From contig JBBAFB010000057.1 in assembly GCA_041655595.1 (NCBI GenBank), positions 1-12,661 of the forward strand: a DNA stretch of 12,661 bases, written 5' to 3'. Positions 6,410 through 12,661 of the stretch are shown here, in pieces. This stretch comes from JBBAFB01 sp041655595 (GTDB lineage Bacteria; Bacillota; DULZ01). Within the stretch, counting starts at the first letter, position 1, and each line of letters opens with the position of its first letter. Position numbers and translations under genes: made by a program. The notes under the pieces are model-generated. The model searched no databases. It saw only the letters and a program-made list of their open reading frames with translations, and had not been told where the DNA came from.

Positions 6410-6811
6410 TTGTCAAAGAAATTAAAGATGACCTTGGGTGCATTAGTGATTGTTGCCGCAATGGGCTATTTGATGATCACCAGCTTTAGCAGCAGTGCAG
6501 GTTTCCAGGTAAGCATTAGTGACTTGGTTGAAAAAGGCAGTAAATTTCAAGATGATTACCTGTTGGTAGAGGGTAAGGTTTTGCCGGAAACCGTTGTTTG
6601 GGATAGCACAAATATTAAGGTTGAATTTGTGGTGACAGATGGGGTTAATCAAATGCCTGTATTATTTAATGATGTAGTCCCCGATAATCTTGATCACGAA
6701 GATGGTGCGGAGGCCATTTTAAGGGGTAAATATGATCATGATGGCGGGATCTTTCGGGCGGATTCTGTTGAGACAAGATGCCCCAGCAAATATGAGGCTG
6801 CAGAAGATTAA
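6410..6811 (+). CDS. ccmE: Cytochrome c maturation haem chaperone CcmE, cysteine (CxxxY) type
   Basis: Membrane-anchored haem chaperone that takes haem from CcmC and passes it to CcmF outside the membrane. The product is 133 residues: an N-terminal SKKLK, one membrane segment (about 8-27), then the OB-fold beta-barrel with LLVEGKV, FVVTDG and VLFNDVVPDN in the expected order. In place of the classical haem-binding HxxxY there is CPSKY (Cys124, Tyr128) after ADSVETR, i.e. the Cys variant known from archaea and Desulfovibrio. The start is a TTG at 6410, because AGGGGGTGG (6396-6404) lies 5 bases upstream and the product then has the usual short N-terminus. It is the first gene of the ccm operon, 61 bases before ccmF. 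Confidence 0.93.
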   Translation: MSKKLKMTLGALVIVAAMGYLMITSFSSSAGFQVSISDLVEKGSKFQDDYLLVEGKVLPETVVWDSTNIKVEFVVTDGVNQMPVLFNDVVPDNLDHEDGAEAILRGKYDHDGGIFRADSVETRCPSKYEAAED

Positions 6812-6872
6812 AAAGCTTAAGATAACTTTTCTGGAATGATTCGCATCTTTCGAGGGGTGGGATTGATAGAAA

Positions 6873-8852
6873 ATGATGGCTGATTTAGGGTTTTTAGCAT
6901 TAGTAATTGCATTGTTGGTGGCAGTACTTTCCTTTGTTATCCAAGTTTTAAGTATCAAAACCGGAGACAAACGCTTTATGGAGAGCGCCAGGGGCGGTAT
7001 GGGGGCCATAGCAATTTTGGTCAGTGTGTCCTCGGCGGCACTCCTTTACCTGTTGGTAACCAGTGATTTTTCTGTGCTCTATGTTTATCGCTATACCAGC
7101 TTGAGTCTTTCTCTCCTATATAAATTATCAGCCTTTTGGGCGGGCAATGCAGGATCCCTTTTGCTTTGGGCCCTTGTTTTATCTATCTATTCGGCAATAG
7201 TTGCTAATTCCAAGCAGGAACAGAATAAGAAATTAATGCCCTATGTTAATCTGGTACTGTTAATCAATAATATCTTTTTTCTGTTAGCCGTTACCTTTTT
7301 TGCAAATCCCTTTGCTCCTACCGGGGGGGCTGTAATGGATGGTCGCGGACTAAATCCCATGTTGCAAAACCCGGGAATGATTATTCACCCGATTACGGTT
7401 TTTCTTGGTTATGTGGGCTTTGTTGTTCCTTTTGCCTTTGCTATGGCAGCCTTAATTACAAAGGACTCAGGGGATTTATGGATTAAATCCACCCGGCGTT
7501 GGACGGTACTGGCCTGGTTGTTCTTATCAATAGGTAATCTGTACGGAGCCCAGTGGGCTTATACAGAATTGGGCTGGGGGGGCTTTTGGGCCTGGGATCC
7601 GGTGGAAAATGCTTCTTTCCTTCCCTGGCTGACAGCCACGGCTTTTATTCATTCCGTCATGATTCAAGAAAGAAAGGGTATGTTCAAAATTTGGAACATG
7701 GCCTTGATCATAGTTACTTATATCCTTACCTTGTTTGGAACCTATATCGTGCGGAGTGGGGTTATTACCTCAGTCCACGCTTTTGGAGTTTCTCAACAGG
7801 GTAATTTGTTTTTAGGATTTTTAACCCTAATGCTGTTTGCTTCGGTTGGTTTATTAATTTGGCGTTCCGATACTTTTAAAGAAGAAAAAGAATTTGAAAG
7901 CTATCTGTCTCGTGAAAGCAGCTTTCTTTTAAATAATTTGTTTTTAGTTGGTGCTGCTTTTGCTGTTTTTTGGGGTACTATTTTCCCCTTGGTTTCTAAT
8001 TGGGTCAAGGGAGTGGCTGTCACCGTGGGACCTCCTTTTTTTAACCAAGTTGCCGGCCCTATCTTATTTACCACACTTTTTTTAATGGGTATTTGTCCGG
8101 TAATTGCTTGGCAAAAATCCAATTTTAAAAAACTGGTTAAAAGTATTTTATGGCCTTTTATTTCGTCTCTACCCGTTGTCGCTGCTGTCTATTTTGTCAA
8201 GGGAGATGGACAAATCTGGCAGCCCCTGGTTTTTGGAATAGCCGCGTTTACTGCCTTGGTTCATTTAAAGGAGATCATTAAAGGTACATTAGTCAGAAGC
8301 AAAATTCGAGGCGATTCCTTGTTTCAGGCTTTTTGGGGTTTAGTTTCCAAAAACAGAAGGCGCTACGGCGGTTATTTGGTGCATTTAGGTACAGTTTTAA
8401 TCGCCTTGGCCATTGTAGGTACCATGGGCTATCCGACGGAAACTACCAAGACGGTTCAAATTGGTGAAACCATTGAAATTGGTGGCTATACCCTTACTTA
8501 CCAGGGCTTGCAAGAAAAAATGTTTGAGAATAAAGGCATCGTTTATGCTGAAATGCCGGTAGTTAAGGATGGCAAACTTCTTGGCAGTGTGGCTCCGGAA
8601 AAAGTTTTTTATCCTGAGTTTGAACAGCCTACAACGGAGGTAAGTATTATGGGCGGCTTTAAAGAGGATTTGTATGTAGTTCTATCCTCTTGGTCTCAGG
8701 GGGGGGAAATAGCCACGATTAAAATAAATATCAACCCCTTGATGGCTTGGATGTGGATAGGCGGTTATTTGTTAATAATCGGCACCTTGTTTGCAGTTTG
8801 GCCCGGCAGAGGCAGCCGTTTAGGGCCCCGTTATAAATCCAGGCCTGCCTAA
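6873..8852 (+). CDS. ccmF: Cytochrome c-type biogenesis haem lyase subunit CcmF
   Basis: Large polytopic membrane protein of the haem ligation step, which moves haem from CcmE to apocytochrome CXXCH sites. The 659 residues match the usual CcmF length. The WWD haem-handling motif is at about 234-252 (GWGGFWAWDPVENASFLPW). Histidines 172, 260, 302 and 504 fall in the contexts of the four conserved CcmF His (IIHPITVFLGY, FIHS, VHAFG, YLVHLG). A long extracytoplasmic segment (about 525-625) precedes the last membrane helix. GAGGGGTGG (6852-6860) is the ribosome site; ATG at 6873 or 6876 are both possible. In E. coli CcmF works with CcmH and CcmI; here the next two genes occupy that place. Confidence 0.97.
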   Translation: MMADLGFLALVIALLVAVLSFVIQVLSIKTGDKRFMESARGGMGAIAILVSVSSAALLYLLVTSDFSVLYVYRYTSLSLSLLYKLSAFWAGNAGSLLLWALVLSIYSAIVANSKQEQNKKLMPYVNLVLLINNIFFLLAVTFFANPFAPTGGAVMDGRGLNPMLQNPGMIIHPITVFLGYVGFVVPFAFAMAALITKDSGDLWIKSTRRWTVLAWLFLSIGNLYGAQWAYTELGWGGFWAWDPVENASFLPWLTATAFIHSVMIQERKGMFKIWNMALIIVTYILTLFGTYIVRSGVITSVHAFGVSQQGNLFLGFLTLMLFASVGLLIWRSDTFKEEKEFESYLSRESSFLLNNLFLVGAAFAVFWGTIFPLVSNWVKGVAVTVGPPFFNQVAGPILFTTLFLMGICPVIAWQKSNFKKLVKSILWPFISSLPVVAAVYFVKGDGQIWQPLVFGIAAFTALVHLKEIIKGTLVRSKIRGDSLFQAFWGLVSKNRRRYGGYLVHLGTVLIALAIVGTMGYPTETTKTVQIGETIEIGGYTLTYQGLQEKMFENKGIVYAEMPVVKDGKLLGSVAPEKVFYPEFEQPTTEVSIMGGFKEDLYVVLSSWSQGGEIATIKININPLMAWMWIGGYLLIIGTLFAVWPGRGSRLGPRYKSRPA

Positions 8853-8882
8853 TGGTAAATTTGATTTCCGGGAGGATGAGAA

Positions 8883-9281
8883 ATGGATCCGGTTGTAATT
8901 GTAGCTGGTTTAATATTACTGGGTATCAGCGTTTATTTGGTCGGTGTACCTTTACTCAAGCCGTTAGCGGAAGAAACAAAGACGGCGAAACCGGCTGTCA
9001 GCACGGTTAATACCGAAGAAGCGAAGGAAATAATCTTTGCTACTTTGGCCGAGATTGAGTTTGACTATCAAATGGGCAAATTGGCGGAGGAGGATTATTT
9101 AAAGTTAAAAGGGGAATATCAGCCCAGGGCGATTCAAGTTTTACGGTCCCAGGCAAAAGCAAAAGGGGATTCCCCCCAGTTTGTAAAAGACAGGGCTGCC
9201 ATTGAGGCGGAGTTAGAAAAAGAACTGGAGCAGGAATTAGCACAAATACGTAAAGATCTTCAAAAAAGTAGGGAAGGTTAG
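8883..9281 (+). CDS. CcmI-like small membrane protein with coiled coil
   Basis: A 132-residue protein: one N-terminal membrane helix (about 4-24), a linker, then a charged helical region. Residues 55-83 (LAEIEFDYQMGKLAEEDY and onward) resemble the cytoplasmic leucine-zipper-like part of the N-terminal half of CcmI. The last 30 residues are Glu/Lys-rich coiled coil. It lacks the second membrane helix and the TPR domain with which proteobacterial CcmI binds apocytochromes, and it has no cysteine, so it cannot replace CcmH thiol chemistry. GGGAGG precedes the ATG by about 7 bases; the gene starts 30 bases after ccmF. A role as a CcmF partner in haem ligation is inferred from position and the shared motif. 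The same motif recurs at the end of the next protein. Confidence 0.75.
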   Translation: MDPVVIVAGLILLGISVYLVGVPLLKPLAEETKTAKPAVSTVNTEEAKEIIFATLAEIEFDYQMGKLAEEDYLKLKGEYQPRAIQVLRSQAKAKGDSPQFVKDRAAIEAELEKELEQELAQIRKDLQKSREG

Positions 9282-9296
9282 CATAGGGGTGACTCA

Positions 9297-10262
9297 ATGT
9301 TGGAGCCAAGGTGCCGGATAAAAAGGATTATTCTTTTAGCAGTAGTTTTGTGGATTTTTATTGGTCAGGCTGTTTATGCTTCCCAGCCGGAGGTTCTTTT
9401 AAATCATTTGCTGATTGAACCGGTGGAAGAAGGAAGATTGTCCATAACGGAACAATATCGGCTTTTGAATCCGGGGGAGGAAGCCATAACCAAGGGGGAA
9501 CTTAGTTTTTTTCTACCTCAAGGAGCGGAAGAGTTTACCTATGGCCCGGGAGTGGAGGAGGTCACAACTATTATCAGCAGCGACCGGATTATTTTCACTC
9601 AGGAGTTTCCCCCGGGGGAGACTACCTTAGTATTTCATTATTTCTTGGATTCTTTGGGAGAAGACCATTTTCACTTGGAAAGAGAGTTTAATAATAATGT
9701 TCAAACCTTTTTTATTATCGTTCCTGCCGGAGCTTTGCAAGTTAGCGGGGCCGGGCTGGCTGATCAGGGGATAACCTCCATGGGTGGCAGGCAATTACAT
9801 GTTTATAGCGGTTCTTTTAACGAGGGTGATCAATTATCTCTTGTTATTCACCCCGGCGATGGTTCCTTTCAAGGGGATATGGAGGGACAGGGCATTGGCT
9901 TTGTTGACAGGAATATCGCTCCTCCTTTACATAGTAAAGCCCATGTGGATGGTTGGAATGCATCGCCCTTAAGAAATGTCGAGCCCCACTTATTTATGCT
10001 GGTCGTTGTGGGTTTGCCCCTAGGTATTTTGGGCAGGTACTTGTTTAAAAAAGGCCAGTTAAGCGAGCAAAACCGATTGGAACAGGTCCAAAAGGGAGAT
10101 TTTAATGAGTTAAAAATTAGAGAAAACATTTTAAAAGGAAAGCTGATTAAATTAGAGCAGGATTTTGCTCAAGGTATTATTGAACAATCAGAATACGAGG
10201 CAAGGCTGGCTTTTTATAAAAAGAAATTAATTGAAGTACGCTTGCAAATTGAAGGGAGGTAG
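9297..10262 (+). CDS. Unrecognised Ccm-operon membrane protein: signal peptide, beta domain, TM, coiled coil
   Basis: A 321-residue protein I cannot assign to a named family. A signal peptide ends near AVYAS (residue 28). A beta-rich extracytoplasmic domain (about 30-190, with GELSFFLPQGAEEF and SFNEGDQLSLVIHPG) follows, then a linker, a membrane helix (about 231-250), and a basic, coiled-coil cytoplasmic tail (253-321). In the tail, LEQDFAQGIIEQSEYEARL (286-304) repeats the E-x-D/E-F/Y-x-x-G-x-L/I-x(3)-D/E-Y pattern of the preceding CcmI-like protein. The beta domain resembles that of the exported protein at 1233-2057. GGGGTG precedes the ATG; the gap from the previous gene is 15 bases and from ccmA 5 bases. 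The only cysteine is Cys6 in the signal peptide, so there is no CcmH/CcmG-type CxxC. It probably acts in haem ligation or apocytochrome handling with CcmF (inference). Confidence 0.8.
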   Translation: MLEPRCRIKRIILLAVVLWIFIGQAVYASQPEVLLNHLLIEPVEEGRLSITEQYRLLNPGEEAITKGELSFFLPQGAEEFTYGPGVEEVTTIISSDRIIFTQEFPPGETTLVFHYFLDSLGEDHFHLEREFNNNVQTFFIIVPAGALQVSGAGLADQGITSMGGRQLHVYSGSFNEGDQLSLVIHPGDGSFQGDMEGQGIGFVDRNIAPPLHSKAHVDGWNASPLRNVEPHLFMLVVVGLPLGILGRYLFKKGQLSEQNRLEQVQKGDFNELKIRENILKGKLIKLEQDFAQGIIEQSEYEARLAFYKKKLIEVRLQIEGR

Positions 10263-10270
10263 CTCCCATT
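10254..10270 (+). promoter_or_regulatory. Ribosome site followed by an ATT start codon for ccmA
   Basis: GGGAGG (10254-10259) overlaps the end of the upstream gene and lies 8 bases before ATT at 10268. The ccmA frame is closed by TGA at 10250-10252, and no ATG, GTG or TTG occurs in frame before the Walker A motif. A second ATT follows at 10271. Confidence 0.7.
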
Positions 10271-10972
10271 ATTAAGGCAGAAAAGATTACCAAGGAAATA
10301 GGCGGCAGGGAAATTTTAGCGGGAATTGATCTAACCATAGCCGAGGGCGAATTTGTAACTGTTCTGGGCCCCAACGGGGCGGGAAAAACAACCTTGTTGA
10401 AAATTTTATCCCTTTTAATTAAACCCTCCTCCGGCAAATTGTTGATTGATGGAGCCGCCGCAGGTGATCTAAACAGGAAAATCAAAGGCAAGATCGGGGT
10501 AATTTCCCATAACACATTTCTCTATGATAATTTATCCGCTTACGAAAATTTACAGTTTTACGGGAAGCTCTACCAAGTAGCCCATTTGAAAAGTAGGATT
10601 CAAGAGGTTTTGTCCCAGGTAGGACTAAATTATGTACTGCATGACCCCGTTAGAACCTTTTCCCGGGGGATGCAGCAAAGGCTGTCCATAGCAAGGGCTA
10701 TATTGCACGAACCGGCAATTTTATTTTTGGACGAGCCCTACACCGGGTTGGATCAAAATGCCATAGAGATTCTAAACTCGGTATTAACGCGTTTGACCGA
10801 TAGTAACAGAACAATTTTTATGGTTACCCATAATTATGAGCAAGGTTTAGAGCTAAGTAATCGAGTCTTGATTTTAGTTAAGGGGAGGATTGCTTATGCA
10901 ACGAAGACGGAAGGAATAACTTCCGAAGGTTTTAAAAAGCTTTACAGACAACATGTGGGAGGTGGACAGTGA
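10268..10972 (+). CDS. ccmA: Haem exporter complex ATP-binding protein CcmA (ATT start)
   Basis: Cytoplasmic ABC ATPase that, with CcmB, releases holo-CcmE from CcmC. The product is 234 residues when started at ATT 10268, beginning IKAEKITKEIGGREIL as is normal for the family. Walker A GPNGAGKTT is at 34-42, the Q-loop region at about 80-86 reads ISHNTFLY, the ABC signature FSRGMQQR at 131-138, Walker B AILFLDEP at 150-157 and the switch His in MVTH at 188. All catalytic parts are present. The only canonical start (TTG 10394) would remove Walker A, so ATT, or less likely a sequencing error near the start, must be invoked. The stop overlaps the ccmB start by one base. Confidence 0.93.
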   Translation: MIKAEKITKEIGGREILAGIDLTIAEGEFVTVLGPNGAGKTTLLKILSLLIKPSSGKLLIDGAAAGDLNRKIKGKIGVISHNTFLYDNLSAYENLQFYGKLYQVAHLKSRIQEVLSQVGLNYVLHDPVRTFSRGMQQRLSIARAILHEPAILFLDEPYTGLDQNAIEILNSVLTRLTDSNRTIFMVTHNYEQGLELSNRVLILVKGRIAYATKTEGITSEGFKKLYRQHVGGGQ

Positions 10973-11649
10973 TGTTATTACGTCAAGGCTGGCACATCTT
11001 CCAAAAGGATTTGCTGTTGGAATGGCACTCAAAGCAGGTTATCAGTTCTATGCTGACTTTTTCTGTTTTAGTGGTAGTGGTTTTTGCTTTTGCTTTTCCC
11101 CCATCCAGGGGTATTACTGAGGCGGTTTTTCCCGGAATGATCTGGGTTGCCTTTACTTTCGCAGGAGTTTTAGGTTTAAATCGAGCCTTTGTGTCTGAAA
11201 AACATCAGGATTGCTTGATGGGGTTATTATTAGCCCCCTGTGATCCCGTTTCCATCTATATAGGCAAAACCCTGGGTACCTTTTTCTTGATGGTAGTTAT
11301 GGAGATAATCTCCCTACCCCTATTCCTGGTGTTTTTTGATTACAGAATTGTGGGTTCCGTGGGGTTGCTGGTGCTGATTATCTTTTTAGGTACATTGGGA
11401 TTTGCCACCGTAGGAACCCTTTTAGGGGCCCTAGCTGCCAATACTCGTTCCAGTGAAATCTTACTTCCTTTAATCCTCTTTCCGATTGTAGTACCTATTT
11501 TAATAGCAAGTGTGAAAGCAACGGGTCTCATTTTAACCGGTTCCGGCCAAGTAGAACAACTGGTCACTTGGATTCGATTACTGGTAGTGTATGATTTAAT
11601 ATTTTTAATTGCACCCTTGCTCTTGTTTGAATATGTATTGGAGGTGTAA
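10972..11649 (+). CDS. ccmB: Haem exporter complex permease CcmB
   Basis: Membrane subunit of the CcmAB ABC complex. The 225 residues contain about six membrane segments. Family patterns include the N-terminal cytoplasmic WHIFQKDLLLEWHSK, the FAGVLGLNRAF-SEK loop followed by GLLLAPCDP, and GTLLGALAANTRSSEILLP in the second half. The length is normal for CcmB. The ATG at 10972 shares its A with the ccmA TGA, and GGAGGTGG (10958-10965) is the ribosome site; a GTG one codon upstream is less well placed. This overlap suggests translational coupling with ccmA, consistent with fixed stoichiometry of the complex. Confidence 0.95.
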   Translation: MLLRQGWHIFQKDLLLEWHSKQVISSMLTFSVLVVVVFAFAFPPSRGITEAVFPGMIWVAFTFAGVLGLNRAFVSEKHQDCLMGLLLAPCDPVSIYIGKTLGTFFLMVVMEIISLPLFLVFFDYRIVGSVGLLVLIIFLGTLGFATVGTLLGALAANTRSSEILLPLILFPIVVPILIASVKATGLILTGSGQVEQLVTWIRLLVVYDLIFLIAPLLLFEYVLEV

Positions 11650-11652
11650 AAG

Positions 11653-12345
11653 ATGTCAACGAGAAACAAAACCCTACATCAGGCCGCGGGGGCCATCACT
11701 TTTTTGTTGATGACAATATCTATCTACATGATTTTTATTTACGCACCCATGGAAAAGGTAATGATGGAGGTCCAAAAGATTTTTTATTTTCATGTAGGGG
11801 TAGCTTGGAACGGTGCATTGGCTTTTTTGGTAGTTTTTGTGGTCAGTATTATGTATTTGATGACTAAGGATGGGAAATGGGATCGCTACGGGATGGCCAG
11901 TGCGGAAATAGGTCTTTTATTTGCAACCCTAGTGCTGTTAACAGGACCCATTTGGGGCAAAAGCGCTTGGAATACCTGGTGGACCTGGGAGCCGAGGCTG
12001 ACCAGCACCTTGGTAATTTGGTTTATTTACGTCGCTTATTTTTTAGTTAGGGGGGCGGTGGCTGAGTATCACCGCAAAGCTACCTTAAGTGCAGTTTTTG
12101 GCATAATCGGCTTTTTAAATGTGCCCATTGTTTATTACTCGGTGCATTTATGGAGGGTGGCCCACCCCATGGTTTTTGGTTCTACGGGCGGCGGCTTACA
12201 TCCCAAAATGCTGCATGCCCTAATTGTGACAGTTTTTGCTTTTACTTTTCTTTATATTTATTATATGTTGAAATCTTTAGCCATCGAGACCAGCCGTCGT
12301 GAGTTGGAAAATATCAAAAGTGTCCTAAGAGAACGAATAGATTAG
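11653..12345 (+). CDS. ccmC: Haem delivery protein CcmC
   Basis: Polytopic membrane protein of the WWD family that loads haem onto CcmE. The 230 residues have about six membrane helices. The tryptophan-rich loop WNTWWTWEPRLTS (106-118) has Glu113 where E. coli CcmC has Asp. The flanking haem-ligand histidines are His47 (YFHVGVAWN) and His171 (WRVAHP), in the expected contexts of the family; His165 is an extra nearby. GGAGGTG (11640-11646) precedes the ATG and the gene starts 3 bases after ccmB. CcmC rather than the related CcsA/ResC is supported by the operon order and by the size. In this variant system CcmC must load haem onto a CcmE with Cys rather than His. Confidence 0.95.
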   Translation: MSTRNKTLHQAAGAITFLLMTISIYMIFIYAPMEKVMMEVQKIFYFHVGVAWNGALAFLVVFVVSIMYLMTKDGKWDRYGMASAEIGLLFATLVLLTGPIWGKSAWNTWWTWEPRLTSTLVIWFIYVAYFLVRGAVAEYHRKATLSAVFGIIGFLNVPIVYYSVHLWRVAHPMVFGSTGGGLHPKMLHALIVTVFAFTFLYIYYMLKSLAIETSRRELENIKSVLRERID

Positions 12346-12356
12346 GAGGTAAAAAA

Positions 12357-12494
12357 ATGAACAAAATGAACTTTGTTTGGGCGGCATATACTGTGATTTG
12401 GTTATTTATTTTTGGCTACAGCCTTGTCCTGGGTAATCGTCAGAAGAAAATTGAAAAGGAAATTCAGTATTTAAAAGAGGCAATAAAAAGCTAA
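12357..12494 (+). CDS. ccmD: Small haem exporter protein CcmD
   Basis: A 45-residue membrane protein that tethers CcmE to the CcmABC complex. It has the CcmD layout: FVWAAYTVIW at residues 6-15 leading into a single membrane helix (to about 25), then a charged cytoplasmic helix (NRQKKIEKEIQYLKEAIKS). AGGAGGT (12344-12350) overlaps the ccmC stop and lies 6 bases before the ATG. It is the last recognisable gene of the operon. Confidence 0.85.
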   Translation: MNKMNFVWAAYTVIWLFIFGYSLVLGNRQKKIEKEIQYLKEAIKS

Positions 12495-12581
12495 CAGCCG
12501 AAAGTTTTTCAGCTTGACAACAGCTTGCCCATTGCTTGGCCAATTCTCAACCCCTTCGGCTTTAAGAATTTACCAATGAGA

Positions 12582-12635
12582 CTCCCAGTGCCCTATTGTA
12601 TAATGGATGATGAGCGAGGATCGGGGGACTGGGGG
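12582..12635. repeat. Second palindrome with TATAAT in its loop
   Basis: Arms 12582-12593 and 12624-12635 pair at 11 of 12 positions (one G-T, one G/G mismatch). The 30-base loop contains TATAAT (12599-12604), and the CCTATT...GTATAATG run and a GGGGAC in the right arm recall the element at 5269-5322. It may serve as a promoter for the next gene; the -35 is poor. Confidence 0.4.
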
Positions 12636-12647
12636 GGAGCAGTTTTA

Positions 12648-12661
12648 ATGCAGCAAAAAAT
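12648..12661 (+). CDS. Possible start of a further gene, cut by the window end
   Basis: ATG at 12648 lies 8 bases after GGGGGGGAG (12631-12639) and about 45 bases after TATAAT (12599-12604). Only four codons (Met-Gln-Gln-Lys) are visible, so nothing can be said of the product. Confidence 0.35.

Noticed and set aside
10394..10972. ccmA beginning at the TTG at 10394
   Set aside because: This would delete the Walker A motif, which is intact and in frame directly upstream, and no ribosome site is present there.
12497..12561. AGCCGAA / TTCGGCT inverted repeat after ccmD as the operon terminator
   Set aside because: The arms are only 7 bp with a loop of about 50 bases and there is no T-tract; also TTGACA at 12514 lacks a -10 at normal spacing.
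1..12661. CRISPR arrays, tRNA or rRNA genes, insertion sequence transposases
   Set aside because: I saw no regularly spaced repeats, cloverleaf-like sequence, rRNA segment or transposase-like product on either strand.

Overview
The window looks like a chromosomal stretch from an anaerobic, low-to-moderate GC Firmicute (Clostridia, Peptococcaceae-like). The basis is purine-rich Shine-Dalgarno sites of the AGGAGG/GGGGTG type, several TTG starts, classical lipoboxes, and respiratory genes typical of cytochrome-bearing Clostridia. This placement is an inference from gene content and translation signals; no marker gene is present.

Left part (1-3447): the 3' part of a thioredoxin reductase gene (trxB) is followed by a small GMxCxxC metal-binding protein (CopZ-like) and a strong terminator. 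Next is a secreted, membrane-anchored protein of unknown function. A bidirectional terminator separates it from a convergent minus-strand pair: a NapH/NosR-type membrane 4Fe-4S protein and a small membrane protein with a helical domain that probably works with it.

Middle (3448-6215): a 339-bp AT-rich divergent spacer, then two exported c-type cytochrome lipoproteins. One is an ethylbenzene-dehydrogenase-like haem-binding protein with one CXXCH and one unusual CX3CH motif. The other is a hexahaem cytochrome built from two copies of a trihaem module. Its upstream region is a 54-bp imperfect palindrome whose loop carries an extended -10 promoter.

Right part (6240-12494): a tightly packed cytochrome c maturation operon, ccmE - ccmF - (CcmI-like small protein) - (signal peptide/beta domain/TM/coiled coil protein) - ccmA - ccmB - ccmC - ccmD. 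This would serve the upstream cytochromes. CcmE carries a Cys (CPSKY) where the classical haem-binding His of HxxxY sits. No CcmG or CcmH is present, matching the variant Ccm system known from sulfate reducers such as Desulfovibrio. Two non-standard proteins occupy the place between ccmF and ccmA and share a short coiled-coil motif. The only possible start of ccmA that keeps its Walker A motif is an ATT codon. The window ends just inside a possible new gene.

Taken together, the window encodes c-type cytochromes, a candidate quinol-side iron-sulfur protein, and the machinery that attaches haem to the cytochromes. The least understood parts are the two Ccm accessory proteins at 8883-10262, the distant relative of one of them at 1233-2057, and the palindromic promoter element.
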